Below, in pieces: positions 53,114 to 61,928 of a stretch of 64,000 nucleotides of DNA (position 1 is its first letter; every line of letters begins with the position of its first letter). The DNA is from Janthinobacterium rivuli. Lineage in GTDB: Bacteria; Pseudomonadota; Gammaproteobacteria; Burkholderiales; Burkholderiaceae_D. The position numbers and the translations under genes were made by a program. The stretch spans positions 5,456,001 to 5,520,000 of the forward strand of contig NZ_CP121464.1 of the NCBI RefSeq assembly GCF_029690045.1, in the 5' to 3' direction. The notes beneath the pieces were generated by a model. It saw nothing but the letters and a program-made list of their open reading frames with translations, had not been told where the DNA came from and made no database searches.

Positions 53114-53523
53114 CGGCGCAAACGCGCATCGACCGAATACCTGCCCGCGCCGCTGATGGCAATCGTGCCGAAGACGATGATCAGCAGCCAGCCGAACTGG
53201 CCGTCGGCGATGCTCCAGTCAGGGTGCACGAGCAGCATCGATACGCCCAGCAGGAACAGCAAAGGCAGGCAGGCCAGGCGCGTCAGCAAGCCGGCGGCGA
53301 CCAGCAGCGGGCAGACGATTTCCGCGAACAGGGCGCAATACAGGGTGACGGCGCGGCCCAGGTGTAGCGGGTCGTCGATGTGCGCCAGTTCCTCGGAAAA
53401 ATGCAGCAGCTTGGGCAAGCCGTGCACGTGCAGCACCAGCAGCGCGCCCGCCACGCGCGCAAACAGCAAGCCGGCATCGGGTAAAAAGGGGCCGGCCAGC
53501 GCCGCCATCGAGTTTTTCTTCAT
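53110..53523 (-). CDS. DoxX family membrane protein
   Basis: Inner-membrane protein of 137 residues with four predicted helices (FLPDAGLLFARVAGALLVLHVHGLPKL, YCALFAEIVCPLLVAAGLL, LPLLFLLGVSMLLVHP, QFGWLLIIVFGTIAISG). This is the DoxX/YphA pattern, linked in some bacteria to redox or detoxification functions. GGAGCGATC precedes the ATG. It is divergent from the Tat-exported hydrolase and its end overlaps the MocR gene end by 4 nt. Confidence 0.87.
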   Translation of the reverse strand: MKKNSMAALAGPFLPDAGLLFARVAGALLVLHVHGLPKLLHFSEELAHIDDPLHLGRAVTLYCALFAEIVCPLLVAAGLLTRLACLPLLFLLGVSMLLVHPDWSIADGQFGWLLIIVFGTIAISGAGRYSVDARLRR

Positions 53524-53710
53524 GATCGCTCCAGTGGGAAAGCCAGTCGGCGCGGCGCGCCGCTGCCAGCCATCATAGGCAGGCGCGAGACTCGGCGCGA
53601 CTGGTCTTTTGGCAGAGGCGCCGGCGCGCGCGAAGGCCTAGACTGGCCGATGCCATCACTGGTCCAGGCCGTAACCGGCCTCCCTCCCCCATCCCCGAAG
53701 GAAATGCATC

Positions 53711-54691
53711 ATGTCGAAGAAAATCGAAGCCGAAGAAGTCACTTCCCGCCGCAAGCTGCTCGTCAGCGTCGCCGGTGTCGCCGCCGGTGCGGGCCTGCTG
53801 GCCGCCGGTGGCGCCAGCGCCGCCGCCAAGCCTGCCGCTGCCGCCGCCAACGCGCCGGGCAAGCTCAGCATCAATAGCGTCACCGTCAAGGACGGCACCG
53901 TCATCCATTTCAAGGACTGGGGCACGGGTACGCCCGTCGTCTTCAGCCACGGCTGGCCATTGCAGGGCGACGCCTGGGAAGACCAGATGATGTTCCTGGC
54001 CAGCCACGGCTACCGCGTGATCGCGCACGACCGCCGCGGCCACGGCTTGTCCAGCCAGCCATGGCAGGGCAACGACATGGATACCTACGCCGACGACCTG
54101 GCCACCCTGCTCGACGCGCTCGACATCAAGGGCGCGACCCTGGTCGGCCATTCGACGGGCGGCGGCGAAGTTGCCCGCTATATCGGCCGCCATGGCGAAA
54201 AGCGCGTGGCCAAGGCCGTGCTGGTGGGCGCCGTGCCGCCGCAGATGGTCAAGTCGGAGACGAATCCGGGCGGCTTGCCGATGTCGGTGTTCGACGGCAT
54301 CCGCGCCGGCGTGCTGGCCGACCGCTCGCAATTTTTCAAGGACCTGACGGTGCCCTTCTTCGGCGCCAACCGTCCCGGCAACAAGGTATCGCAAGGCATG
54401 CGCGACACCTTCTGGCTGCAAGGCATGCAGTGCGGCATCAAGAACGCCTACGATTGCATCAAGCAGTTTTCCGAGACGGACTTCACGGCCGACCTGAAGA
54501 AAATCTCCGTGCCGACCCTGGTGGTGCACGGCGGCGACGACCAGATCGTGCCGATCGACGCTTCCGGCAAGGCCGCGGCCAAGCTCATCAAGAACGCCAA
54601 GCTGGTCATCTATGAAGGCGCGCCGCACGGCTTGCCGGCCACCCACAAGGACCGCCTGAACGAAGACTTGCTGGCTTTTATCAAGTCCTGA
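53711..54691 (+). CDS. Tat-exported alpha/beta hydrolase (non-haem chloroperoxidase/arylesterase-like)
   Basis: Hydrolase of 326 residues. A twin-arginine signal (SRRKLL at 12-17, then [20 protein letters not shown]) precedes an alpha/beta-hydrolase domain like that of cofactor-free chloroperoxidases. The catalytic triad is Ser148 (VGHSTGGGE), Asp in [10 protein letters not shown] and His in GAPHGLPAT; an [10 protein letters not shown] loop forms the oxyanion region. These enzymes hydrolyse esters and can show perhydrolase activity. Export through Tat is unusual for the family and implies a periplasmic substrate. AAGGAAATG lies before the ATG, and an intrinsic terminator follows (54709-54735). 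Confidence 0.87.
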   Translation: MSKKIEAEEVTSRRKLLVSVAGVAAGAGLLAAGGASAAAKPAAAAANAPGKLSINSVTVKDGTVIHFKDWGTGTPVVFSHGWPLQGDAWEDQMMFLASHGYRVIAHDRRGHGLSSQPWQGNDMDTYADDLATLLDALDIKGATLVGHSTGGGEVARYIGRHGEKRVAKAVLVGAVPPQMVKSETNPGGLPMSVFDGIRAGVLADRSQFFKDLTVPFFGANRPGNKVSQGMRDTFWLQGMQCGIKNAYDCIKQFSETDFTADLKKISVPTLVVHGGDDQIVPIDASGKAAAKLIKNAKLVIYEGAPHGLPATHKDRLNEDLLAFIKS

Positions 54692-54708
54692 CCGTTCTGC
54701 GCTTCCCG

Positions 54709-54735
54709 CACCGCCGGCCCGCCCGGCGGTGTTTT
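54709..54735 (+). terminator. Intrinsic terminator of the hydrolase gene
   Basis: CACCGCCGG (54709-54717), 5-nt loop, CCGGCGGTG (54723-54731), then TTTT, 17 nt after the stop. Confidence 0.82.
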
Positions 54736-54854
54736 CCTCCCCCACCGCGTAAAAAAACCGCCCGCCTCCCCCATTCGTATAACTGCCTTGCCTGACGGCA
54801 CGTGCATACTTGTTGCAATGCGGCATACGCCGCGACAGCGACAGGAGCACGGCG

Positions 54855-55589
54855 ATGGCCAGCATGCATTATTTCCCTCAGACGCAAGACGCCAGCCTGG
54901 CGCACGCGCAGCGCATGGGCAGCATGGACGAATTTGCCGCATCGGTCGCGCACGAGGTGCGCCAGCCGCTGGCGGCCATCGCGCTCAATGCCGATGCCGC
55001 CTTGCGCTGGCTCGACCACGATCCCCCACGCCTCGACGAGGCGCGCGCGGCGCTGGCCCTGGTCGCCAGCGCCGGCAGCCATGCCAGCGCCGTGTTGCGC
55101 AGCGTGCACGGCCTGGCCTGCAAGGCGCCGGGCAGCCACGATCATTTTGTCGCTGACGACGCCGTGCAAGACCTGCTGCCGTTGCTGCGCGCGCCACTGC
55201 AACGCCACGCCATCCACCTGGAAACGCAACTGGCACCTGGCCGCCCGCTGCTGCACGCCGACCCGGTGCAATTCCGGCAAGTCATCCTGAACCTGCTGAT
55301 GAACGCCATCGAAGCCCTGCCGGGCACCAGCGGCCGGCCGCGCACGGTGCTGCTGTCTTCGCAACTGGATGGGGGCGTGCAGCATTTCAGCATCGCCGAC
55401 AATGGCGCCGGCATCGCGCCGCAGGCGGCCGGCCGCCTGTACCAGGCCCTGTATTCCAGCAAGCCGGACGGCATGGGCATGGGCCTGGCCATCTGCCGCC
55501 GCATCGTCGACGCGCATGGCGGCCGCCTGTGGCATGCGCCCGGCGCGCCCCACGGCAGCGTCTTCCACTTCACCCTGCCAGCGTTATGA
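54855..55589 (+). CDS. Cytosolic sensor-less histidine kinase
   Basis: Kinase of 244 residues from MASMHYFPQ (AGGAG 8 nt upstream). Phospho-acceptor His33 lies in an unusual AHEVRQPLAAIALNADAALRWL motif, the DctB/FixL-type HisKA subclass. The ATPase domain has N (ILNLLMNAIEALP), G1 (ADNGAGIAP) and G2 (GMGMGLAI) boxes. There is no membrane, PAS or GAF domain, so its input must come from another protein. It overlaps its NarL-type response regulator region (stop 55589, regulator start 55598 or 55586). Confidence 0.86.
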   Translation: MASMHYFPQTQDASLAHAQRMGSMDEFAASVAHEVRQPLAAIALNADAALRWLDHDPPRLDEARAALALVASAGSHASAVLRSVHGLACKAPGSHDHFVADDAVQDLLPLLRAPLQRHAIHLETQLAPGRPLLHADPVQFRQVILNLLMNAIEALPGTSGRPRTVLLSSQLDGGVQHFSIADNGAGIAPQAAGRLYQALYSSKPDGMGMGLAICRRIVDAHGGRLWHAPGAPHGSVFHFTLPAL

Positions 55590-55597
55590 GGACAACC

Positions 55598-56251
55598 ATG
55601 GACATGGACATGACCACGCCCCCGGCCGATCCGCCGATTACCCTCTTGATCGCCGACGACCACCCGCTGATCCTGGCCGGCCTGGCCTCGCTGATCGCAT
55701 CCCTGCCAGGTTTCCTCCTGCTGGGCCAGGCCGGCACGGGCCGCGCCGCCGTGGAGCTGTACCGGGAGCTGCGGCCCGACGTGGTACTGATGGATTTGAA
55801 CATGCCGGAAATGCATGGCGTCGAGGCGATCGAGCGCATCTGCGCGGACGACGCGCAAGCGAAGATCGTCATCCTTACCACCTACCAGGGCGAGGACAGC
55901 GTGCACCGGGCCTTGCGCGCCGGCGCGCGCGGCTACCTGCTGAAGGATTCCGGTTTCCTGCAACTGACGCAGTGCATCCGCCAGGTGGCCGCCGGCAGGC
56001 ATTACCTGCCGCCGGAACTGGCGGCGCAGCAGGCCGGCCGCATCGAGGCGAACCGCCTGTCGAAACGCGAGCACGACATCCTGCTGCACCTGTCCGCGGG
56101 CAAGAGCAACAAGATGATCGCGCGCAGCGCCGGCATCGAGGTGGGCACCGTCAAATTTCACGTGAATAATATTTTGACCAAGCTCAACGTATCAAGCCGC
56201 ACTGAAGCGGCCACTGTGGCCGCCCGGCGCGGCTTGCTGGGCGCGTTCTAG
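55598..56251 (+). CDS. NarL/FixJ-type response regulator
   Basis: Response regulator of 217 residues from MDMDMTTPP (GAGGACAACC upstream; an ATG at 55586 overlapping the kinase stop is the alternative). The receiver has phospho-acceptor Asp66 (DVVLMDLNMPEMHG). A LuxR-type HTH follows (LSKREHDILLHLSAGKSNKMIARSAGIEVGTVKFHVNNILTKLNVSSRTEAATVAARRGLL). It pairs with the adjacent HEVRQPL-type kinase, a FixL/FixJ-like combination. Its targets are unknown. It is paralogous to the regulator at 57543-58175. Confidence 0.88.
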   Translation: MDMDMTTPPADPPITLLIADDHPLILAGLASLIASLPGFLLLGQAGTGRAAVELYRELRPDVVLMDLNMPEMHGVEAIERICADDAQAKIVILTTYQGEDSVHRALRAGARGYLLKDSGFLQLTQCIRQVAAGRHYLPPELAAQQAGRIEANRLSKREHDILLHLSAGKSNKMIARSAGIEVGTVKFHVNNILTKLNVSSRTEAATVAARRGLLGAF

Positions 56252-56263
56252 CTGCAGGGAACC

Positions 56264-56290
56264 GGGGTCAGACCCGCCGGGTCTTACCCC
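56264..56290. repeat. Dispersed palindrome, copy 3 (REP-like, one mismatch)
   Basis: GGGGTCAGACCCG-C-CGGGTCTTACCCC. One base differs (T for G), which breaks a pair. It lies between convergent stops (56251 and 56296). Confidence 0.85.
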
Positions 56291-56295
56291 AGCAT

Positions 56296-56574
56296 TTACG
56301 CTGCATCATCATCCAACTTTGCCGCGGCCTTGGCCAATGTCGGCTTGGCTTCCACGCCGCTGATCTTCGGCACGCATTCGCTGCGCAGCCACGACACCGT
56401 GATGGCTTCGCCCGCCATCAGGCGCTTGACGCCGGGGACGATCTGTTCGCCGATCAGCATGCCCAGCAGACCGATCAGGGCAATGGCGGGCGGCGCCGGC
56501 GAGCGCACCTGCAGGACGGCGTAGATGATGCCAACGAGCAAGCCCACGGCCAGCGAAATCACATATAACTTCAT
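56296..56574 (-). CDS. XapX domain (DUF1427) small membrane protein
   Basis: Protein of 92 residues from MKLYVISLAVGLLVGIIYAVLQVRSPAPPAIALIGLLGMLIGEQ, two membrane helices with the R-S-P-A-P-P turn diagnostic of XapX. A hydrophilic Lys/Ala tail follows. AAGGAATGCGCC precedes the ATG. Genes of this kind often sit beside isochorismatase-type hydrolases, as here. A strong terminator separates the two, so separate expression or read-through is likely. Function is unknown. Confidence 0.82.
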   Translation of the reverse strand: MKLYVISLAVGLLVGIIYAVLQVRSPAPPAIALIGLLGMLIGEQIVPGVKRLMAGEAITVSWLRSECVPKISGVEAKPTLAKAAAKLDDDAA

Positions 56575-56591
56575 GGCGCATTCCTTTCGAT

Positions 56592-56625
56592 AAAAAAAAC
56601 GCCGCGCGCGGTCAGGCGCGCGGCG
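56592..56625 (-). terminator. Strong intrinsic terminator of the isochorismatase-type gene
   Basis: On the minus strand CGCCGCGCGC (56625-56616) pairs with GCGCGCGGCG (56609-56600) across a 6-nt loop, and eight T follow (56599-56592). It lies between the hydrolase stop (56647) and the XapX start (56574). Confidence 0.9.
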
Positions 56626-56646
56626 CATGGCATAGCCGCGCGGCGA

Positions 56647-57333
56647 TTACTTGGCCGGCACCGGCGCCAGGGTGGCGTGTTCGCCGTGAATGCGCTGCGG
56701 CGCCTTGTGCACCATCGTGTAGGCGTAGTCGACGCCCATGCCGTAGGCGCCCGAGTGTTCGCGCACGATGGCCATCACGGCATCGTAAGTTGCCTTGTGC
56801 GCCCAGTCGCGCTGCCATTCCAGCAGCACTTGCTGCCAGGTGACCGGCACCACGCCGGCCTGGATCATGCGCTGCATGGCGTAGTCGTGCGCTTCCTTCG
56901 ACGTGCCGCCGGAAGCGTCGGCCACCATATAGATTTCGTAGTCGCCTTCGAGCATCGCGCACAGGGCGAAGCTGTTGTTGCACACTTCCGTCCACAGGCC
57001 CGACACGACGACTTTCTTCTTGCCGTTGGCAGCCAGCGCATCGCGCACCTTCTGGTCATCCCAGGAATTCATCGAGCTGCGCTCGAGGATATCCTTGCCG
57101 GGGAAGACGTCGAGCAATTCCGGATAGGTATGGCCGGAGAAGCTTTCCGTTTCGACGGTCGTGATGATGGTGGGGATGTTGAACACCTTGGCGGCCTTGG
57201 CCAGGCCCACGGTATTGTTTTTCAGCGCTTGCCGGTCCATCGACTGCACGCCGAACGCCATTTGCGGCTGCTGGTCGATGAAAATGATCTGGCAATTGTC
57301 GGGGGTAAGGACTTCCAGTTTCGGATTGGTCAT
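56647..57333 (-). CDS. Isochorismatase-like cysteine hydrolase (YcaC family)
   Basis: Cysteine hydrolase of 228 residues from MTNPKLEVLTPDN (GGATGA upstream). The triad is Asp (IIFIDQQPQMAFG), Lys (GKKKVVVSG) and Cys (GLWTEVCNNSFALCAML), the layout of YcaC-type hydrolases. The DASGGTSKEAHDYAMQRMIQAGVVPVTWQQVLLEWQRDWA segment is characteristic of this branch. The substrate is unknown in the family as far as I know. It ends at a strong terminator before xapX and is divergent from a NarL regulator. Confidence 0.87.
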   Translation of the reverse strand: MTNPKLEVLTPDNCQIIFIDQQPQMAFGVQSMDRQALKNNTVGLAKAAKVFNIPTIITTVETESFSGHTYPELLDVFPGKDILERSSMNSWDDQKVRDALAANGKKKVVVSGLWTEVCNNSFALCAMLEGDYEIYMVADASGGTSKEAHDYAMQRMIQAGVVPVTWQQVLLEWQRDWAHKATYDAVMAIVREHSGAYGMGVDYAYTMVHKAPQRIHGEHATLAPVPAK

Positions 57334-57542
57334 GATGTCATCCATGAAGACAGGGTTGAGTGGGTACTGCCGTGCATCGTATGCCTGGCGGCGCGCCCGC
57401 ACCACTATCTAAATATAGGCTGGCATGTTGATTGCCTATGGGAAATACCTCCTGCACGAGGGCAGGCGCTGCGGTAAAATACCTTTTGCTCACCATGCTC
57501 CGACGACTCTTGATCACTAACTCCTCTTTGCCAGACAACACC

Positions 57543-58175
57543 ATGCGCAGCGATACGGCACCGATACGCGTCCTCATCGCCGACGACCACCAGTTGCTGC
57601 TCGACGGCATCGCCACCTTGCTGCAGTCATTTCCGGGCGTGCAACTGGCGGGCCAGGCCACCGATGGCCAGCAGGCGGTGCAGCAGTTCGACGCGCTGCT
57701 GCCCGATGTCACGCTGATGGATTTGCAGATGCCGGTCATGAGCGGCCTTGACGCGATCGGCGCCATCCGCGCGCGCCATCCGCAGGCGCGCATCATCGTG
57801 CTGACCACCTACAAGGGCGACACGCAGGTGCTGCGCGCCATCCGCGCGGGCGCGTGCGGCTATGTGCTGAAAAGCGCGCTGCGCCACGAATTGCTGGCGG
57901 CGATACAGAACGTGCACGCGGGGCGGCGCCACATCACGCCCGAGATCGAAGCGGAACTGGCCCTGTATGCGTGCAGCGACGTGCTGTCGAACCGCGAGCT
58001 GGACGTGCTCAAGCAGGTCGCGCAGGGCAATTCCAACCGCGAAACGGGCGCCCTGCTGCAGATCAAGGAAGAAACCGTCAAGGCGCACATGAGCACCATC
58101 CTGGCCAAGCTGGGCGCGAGGGACCGCACCCACGCCGTCACCATCGCGCTACGGCGCGGCATCCTCGACGCCTGA
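57543..58175 (+). CDS. NarL-type response regulator paired with propeller kinase
   Basis: Response regulator of 210 residues from MRSDTAPIRV; the start is uncertain, with no SD and an in-frame ATG at 57495. Phospho-acceptor Asp60 is in DVTLMDLQMPVMSG, and a LuxR HTH (LSNRELDVLKQVAQGNSNRETGALLQIKEETVKAHMSTILAKLGARDRTHAVTIALRRGIL) follows. Its last 27 nt overlap the end of the convergent propeller histidine kinase gene, its obvious partner. It is paralogous to the regulator at 55598-56251 (both share the LTTYxG receiver motif). Confidence 0.88.
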   Translation: MRSDTAPIRVLIADDHQLLLDGIATLLQSFPGVQLAGQATDGQQAVQQFDALLPDVTLMDLQMPVMSGLDAIGAIRARHPQARIIVLTTYKGDTQVLRAIRAGACGYVLKSALRHELLAAIQNVHAGRRHITPEIEAELALYACSDVLSNRELDVLKQVAQGNSNRETGALLQIKEETVKAHMSTILAKLGARDRTHAVTIALRRGILDA

Positions 58176-61100
58176 GCGGCGCCAGCGCTGCCACCAGCGG
58201 CGCAGCGGGCCGTGCGCCAGCGGCCAGGCGCGGCGCGCCGGCACCCGCAGGTGCCACTGCGTGCCACCGCCATCGTGCCCGCCCACGGACAGGCGCGCAC
58301 CGAGTTTCGCGGCGCGCTCGCGCATGCCGGGCATGCCCCAGTGTCCGGGAATCTGTCCATTGGCCGCGACCACCGGCGGCAAGCCCTGGCCATCGTCGCG
58401 CACGAGCAGTTCGATGCCGCCGCACGCATAGCGCACCGTCACCTCGACCACCTGCGCGCGCGCATGCCGGAAGGCATTGCGCAGCGCTTCGCTGGCGATG
58501 CGGTAGATCTCGTGCGCGGCGCGCGCATGCAGCAGGCGCGCCTCGCCTTCCTGCGCATAGCGGAACACGATGCCGTGCTGCGCCGCCAGCCGTTCGCCTT
58601 CGCGCTGCAGGATGACGCTCCAGCGCGCGCCGGCATCGTCGCCGGCGCGCAGGTCGTGCACGTGGTCGCGCCCCTCGCCCAGCATGCGATCCGCGTCGTC
58701 GAGCGCGCGCAGCATGGCGGCGCGCGCGGGATCATCCTCGGCGATGGCCATGCTGGCATTGTGAAAGTGCAGGATCATCGCCTGCGTGCCCTGCAGCAGG
58801 GTATCGTGCAGCTCGCGCGCGATGCGTTCGCGCTCGGCCTGCTGCGCCTCCATCCGCGCCTGCAGGCGCGCGGCGTGCTCGCGCATCCGCCAGCGGCAGA
58901 CGCCATACGCGGCCGCCAGCAGCGCCGCCGCGCACAGGCTGCGGAACCACCAGGTCTGGTAAAAGGCGGGCAACACGCGGAACGGCAGTTGCGCCACCGC
59001 GCTGGCCACGCCGTCGCCATTGATGGCCATCACCTGGAAGCGGTAGGCGCCAGGTCCCAGGCCCGTATATTGCGCCTGGCGCTGCCCGTCCGCGTTCTGC
59101 CAGACATTGTCATAGCCTTCCAGCCGGTAGCGGAAACGCAGGCGGGCCGGCGCGCCCAGACTGCTGGCGTTGTAGGCGAACTGCACGCCGCGTGTGCCGG
59201 CCGGCAAGCGCTCATAATCGGCGACGGCGACGCGCTGGCCATCGACCATCAATGCCCCGATCTCGGCCTGCGGCGCCGGCAGCGGCGGCGTCGGCTGGCG
59301 CGGGTCGATCCAGAAGGTCGCGCTCTCGCGTGAAAACCAGATTTTTCCATCGTCCGCTTCGGCTATCGAGCCGTTGTGCAGCAAGCTCATTTTGCCGTTC
59401 AAGCCATCGGCGCCATCGTACCAGCGCGCCTGCATGGCGTAGGACGGATCGCGCAGGGCCTGCGCCACTTCGGCCGCGGCCACGCGCACGGCGCCATTGC
59501 CCGTATTGAGCCACAGGCTGCCGTCGCGCGCGCGCAGCATGCCGACCGCGCCGTCGAAAACGCCGGGCGCCGCGGCGCGCAGCGGCACGAAGCGCCCGCC
59601 GCGCCACAGGGCCAGGCCCTGCTGGCCGCCCGCCAGCAGCTGGCCGCCCGTTTCCAGCAGCGCCGGCACCTTGCCCAGATCCAGCCCCTGTGCGGGACCG
59701 TAGCTGGCCAGGCGCCCGCCGTCCAGCACCGCCACGCTGCCGTCCGGATAGGACAGCCACAGGCGCCCGGCCGCATCGGCCAGCAGCGCCAGCGGCACCT
59801 TGCGCCCGCCCTCGGGCAAGGCCGGTTCTCGCCGCCATGCGCCGTCCGCGTACTGAAATACGCCGGCGCCGCTGAAAATCGCCCACAGGCTGCCGTCGGG
59901 CGCGTTCACGGCCATGCGCACCCGTTTCAACGCGGCCGCTTCCGGCGGATAGGCAATCGTCTCGAGCACGCGGCCATCGTCGCCATCGAGCCGCAGCAAG
60001 CCGGCGCGGGTGCCGACGCGGATGCCGCCCGGCGCCGCCATGATGGCGGTGACGGGACCCAACGCAGGCGCGCGCAGCACCTTGCCGTCGGGCGCCGCCA
60101 GCATCAGCGGCGTATCGCCCTCCTTCGACAGCCACATGCGCCCGCCGGTGCCGGGCGACAGCTGCTGCGCGCGGAAGGCTTCGGGCGCCTCGGGCCCCGC
60201 GCGCGCGCTGAGGATCACGGGCGCGGCCTGGCGAAAACGGTCCAGGCCCGCATACGTGGCGACCCAGACATTGCCTTCGTTGTCGTCGCACAGGGAAGCG
60301 ATCAGCACATTGCTCAAGCCATCCTTGGGCAGGAACGATTCCGTGTCGCCGCTGATGCCCAGCTGCTGCGGCCCCAGCGCGCCGGCGCTGCGCGTACGGT
60401 GCAGGCCGAACTGGCTGTCGAACCACAGGGTGCCCTGGCGGTCGACCAGCATGCTGCCGCTGGTGCCGCTCGTATCGCGGTAGATCCAGCGGTGGTCGAG
60501 CTGGTCGTAGCGCTCGAGCGAGTCGATGATGCGAATGCCGCGCAGCTCCAGCAGATACAGGCGGCCATCCGGTCCCTGCTGCGGCGGAGCGCGCAAGTCG
60601 AGGCGGCCCACGGGCGGCGCGAAGCGCGCCTGGCCCTGCTGCCAGATAAATAAACCCTGTTCGCTGAACACACCCAGCCTGCCGTCGCGGTCCGCGAACA
60701 CGGCCGAGGCCTTTTGCGCCGTGTAGCCTTGCGCCGGCCCCATCGCCTGCCAGCGCCGGCCGTCGAAGCGCGATACCCCGGCCACGCCGGCGGCCCACAC
60801 GGCGCCTGTGGCGTCGATGGCGAAACCCCAGACGGAACCGGGCCGCACGCCCTGCGCCTCGCCGTAATTGCGCACCACGCCATCCTTGACATGGCTGATG
60901 CCGCCCACTTGCCAGCCCACCCACATGCCGCCGTCGGCAGCGCGCTTGAGGGCCAGAATCACCGTATCGGGAAACACACCCTGGCGGGCGCGCAAGGGTT
61001 CGAAACGCAGGCCGTCAAAGCGCACCAGGCCCGCATGGGTGCCCAGCCACAGGAAGCCGTCACCGCCTTGGGCGATGACGCTGATGTCGTCCGGCGCGCC

Positions 61101-61223
61101 ATCTCTGGACGTCCAGCTGGTGTGCTGCAGCTGGTGAATGCCGCGCGCCGCGTCGATGGCCAGCGCCGGAGGGCTGAACAACAGCAGCAGGCAGCACAGC
61201 GCGGCCAGGACGGGCAAGCGCAT
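58149..61223 (-). CDS. Two-component regulator propeller histidine kinase
   Basis: Membrane sensor kinase of 1024 residues. Order: signal peptide (MRLPVLAALCCLLLLFSPPALA); large periplasmic beta-propeller made of Reg_prop repeats (GDGFLWLGTHAGLVRFDG, DGGMWVGWQVGGISHV, DGSLWAIFSGAGVFQY...); Y_Y_Y domain (LRFRYRLEGYDNVWQNADG); membrane helix (WWFRSLCAAALLAAAYGVC); HisKA_3 domain with ARELHDTLLQGTQAMILHFH; HATPase. Propeller sensors of this type commonly detect carbohydrates. It starts 6 nt after the DUF1275 gene without its own SD, indicating coupling. It is the partner of the NarL regulator it overlaps. Confidence 0.9.
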   Translation of the reverse strand: MRLPVLAALCCLLLLFSPPALAIDAARGIHQLQHTSWTSRDGAPDDISVIAQGGDGFLWLGTHAGLVRFDGLRFEPLRARQGVFPDTVILALKRAADGGMWVGWQVGGISHVKDGVVRNYGEAQGVRPGSVWGFAIDATGAVWAAGVAGVSRFDGRRWQAMGPAQGYTAQKASAVFADRDGRLGVFSEQGLFIWQQGQARFAPPVGRLDLRAPPQQGPDGRLYLLELRGIRIIDSLERYDQLDHRWIYRDTSGTSGSMLVDRQGTLWFDSQFGLHRTRSAGALGPQQLGISGDTESFLPKDGLSNVLIASLCDDNEGNVWVATYAGLDRFRQAAPVILSARAGPEAPEAFRAQQLSPGTGGRMWLSKEGDTPLMLAAPDGKVLRAPALGPVTAIMAAPGGIRVGTRAGLLRLDGDDGRVLETIAYPPEAAALKRVRMAVNAPDGSLWAIFSGAGVFQYADGAWRREPALPEGGRKVPLALLADAAGRLWLSYPDGSVAVLDGGRLASYGPAQGLDLGKVPALLETGGQLLAGGQQGLALWRGGRFVPLRAAAPGVFDGAVGMLRARDGSLWLNTGNGAVRVAAAEVAQALRDPSYAMQARWYDGADGLNGKMSLLHNGSIAEADDGKIWFSRESATFWIDPRQPTPPLPAPQAEIGALMVDGQRVAVADYERLPAGTRGVQFAYNASSLGAPARLRFRYRLEGYDNVWQNADGQRQAQYTGLGPGAYRFQVMAINGDGVASAVAQLPFRVLPAFYQTWWFRSLCAAALLAAAYGVCRWRMREHAARLQARMEAQQAERERIARELHDTLLQGTQAMILHFHNASMAIAEDDPARAAMLRALDDADRMLGEGRDHVHDLRAGDDAGARWSVILQREGERLAAQHGIVFRYAQEGEARLLHARAAHEIYRIASEALRNAFRHARAQVVEVTVRYACGGIELLVRDDGQGLPPVVAANGQIPGHWGMPGMRERAAKLGARLSVGGHDGGGTQWHLRVPARRAWPLAHGPLRRWWQRWRRSGVEDAAP

Positions 61224-61229
61224 GGCGGC

Positions 61230-61928
61230 TCAGGCGGTAGGCACCGCCGCGCGGCCGCTGCGATGCTGCACGATGATCAGGCCGGCGAGCAGCAGCAAGG
61301 GCACGGCCAGCGCCACGAAGCCGAAGGCCAGGTAGGCAAAGGCGGCGGCGATGGCGCCGAGGGCGAAGGCTGCCAGCGGCCAGAAGAACTTGCCGCAGCG
61401 CGCATGGGTGGCGGCATCGGCCGCGCCGCGCAGCACGTCGACGGTATCGATGACGATCTGCGTCACGTTCCCCGTCATCATGGAGGTGGGCGCCAGGTGC
61501 GCCAGCAGCAGCCGGCTGGTGGCGCTGTGCACGCCCATGGCGGCCGTGCCCAGCAAGCCTGCCACCATGGCCATGGAACTGACGTCCTTGCCGATCGGCT
61601 CGGCCAGGATGCCAAACACCATGAAGCCGGCCAGCAAGGCCCACTGCAGCAACATGGCCAGGGTCAGCGACGGGCCGGCGCGGCGCTCGACGGCCAGCAC
61701 CATCAGGCGTGTGATGGCGACGCCGGCGATAAAGGCGGGAAAAGCGAGAAACTTCAGCAGGATGGACACGCGCGAGGCATCCGCCAGGGCGGCGCCGATC
61801 AGCACGAAGTTGCCCGTGACATGGGCTGTAAACAAGCCAAACAGGGCAATAAAACCCAGGGTATCGACATATCCGGCTAAAAATCCCAGGCTGGTGCCGA
61901 ACAAGCGGCTGTGTGGTGGCTGATCCAT
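61230..61928 (-). CDS. YoaK/DUF1275 membrane protein
   Basis: Inner-membrane protein of 232 residues with about six helices, from MDQPPHSRLFGTSLGFLAGYVDTLGFIALFGLFTAHVTGNFVLIG. That opening (GxxDTLGF...FTAHVTGN) and the SMMTGNVTQIVIDTVD motif later are typical of DUF1275. AGGAG precedes the ATG at 61928; a long N-terminal extension in the frame is unsupported. It is first in a two-gene unit with the propeller kinase and divergent from an amidohydrolase. Function is unknown. Confidence 0.87.
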   Translation of the reverse strand: MDQPPHSRLFGTSLGFLAGYVDTLGFIALFGLFTAHVTGNFVLIGAALADASRVSILLKFLAFPAFIAGVAITRLMVLAVERRAGPSLTLAMLLQWALLAGFMVFGILAEPIGKDVSSMAMVAGLLGTAAMGVHSATSRLLLAHLAPTSMMTGNVTQIVIDTVDVLRGAADAATHARCGKFFWPLAAFALGAIAAAFAYLAFGFVALAVPLLLLAGLIIVQHRSGRAAVPTA

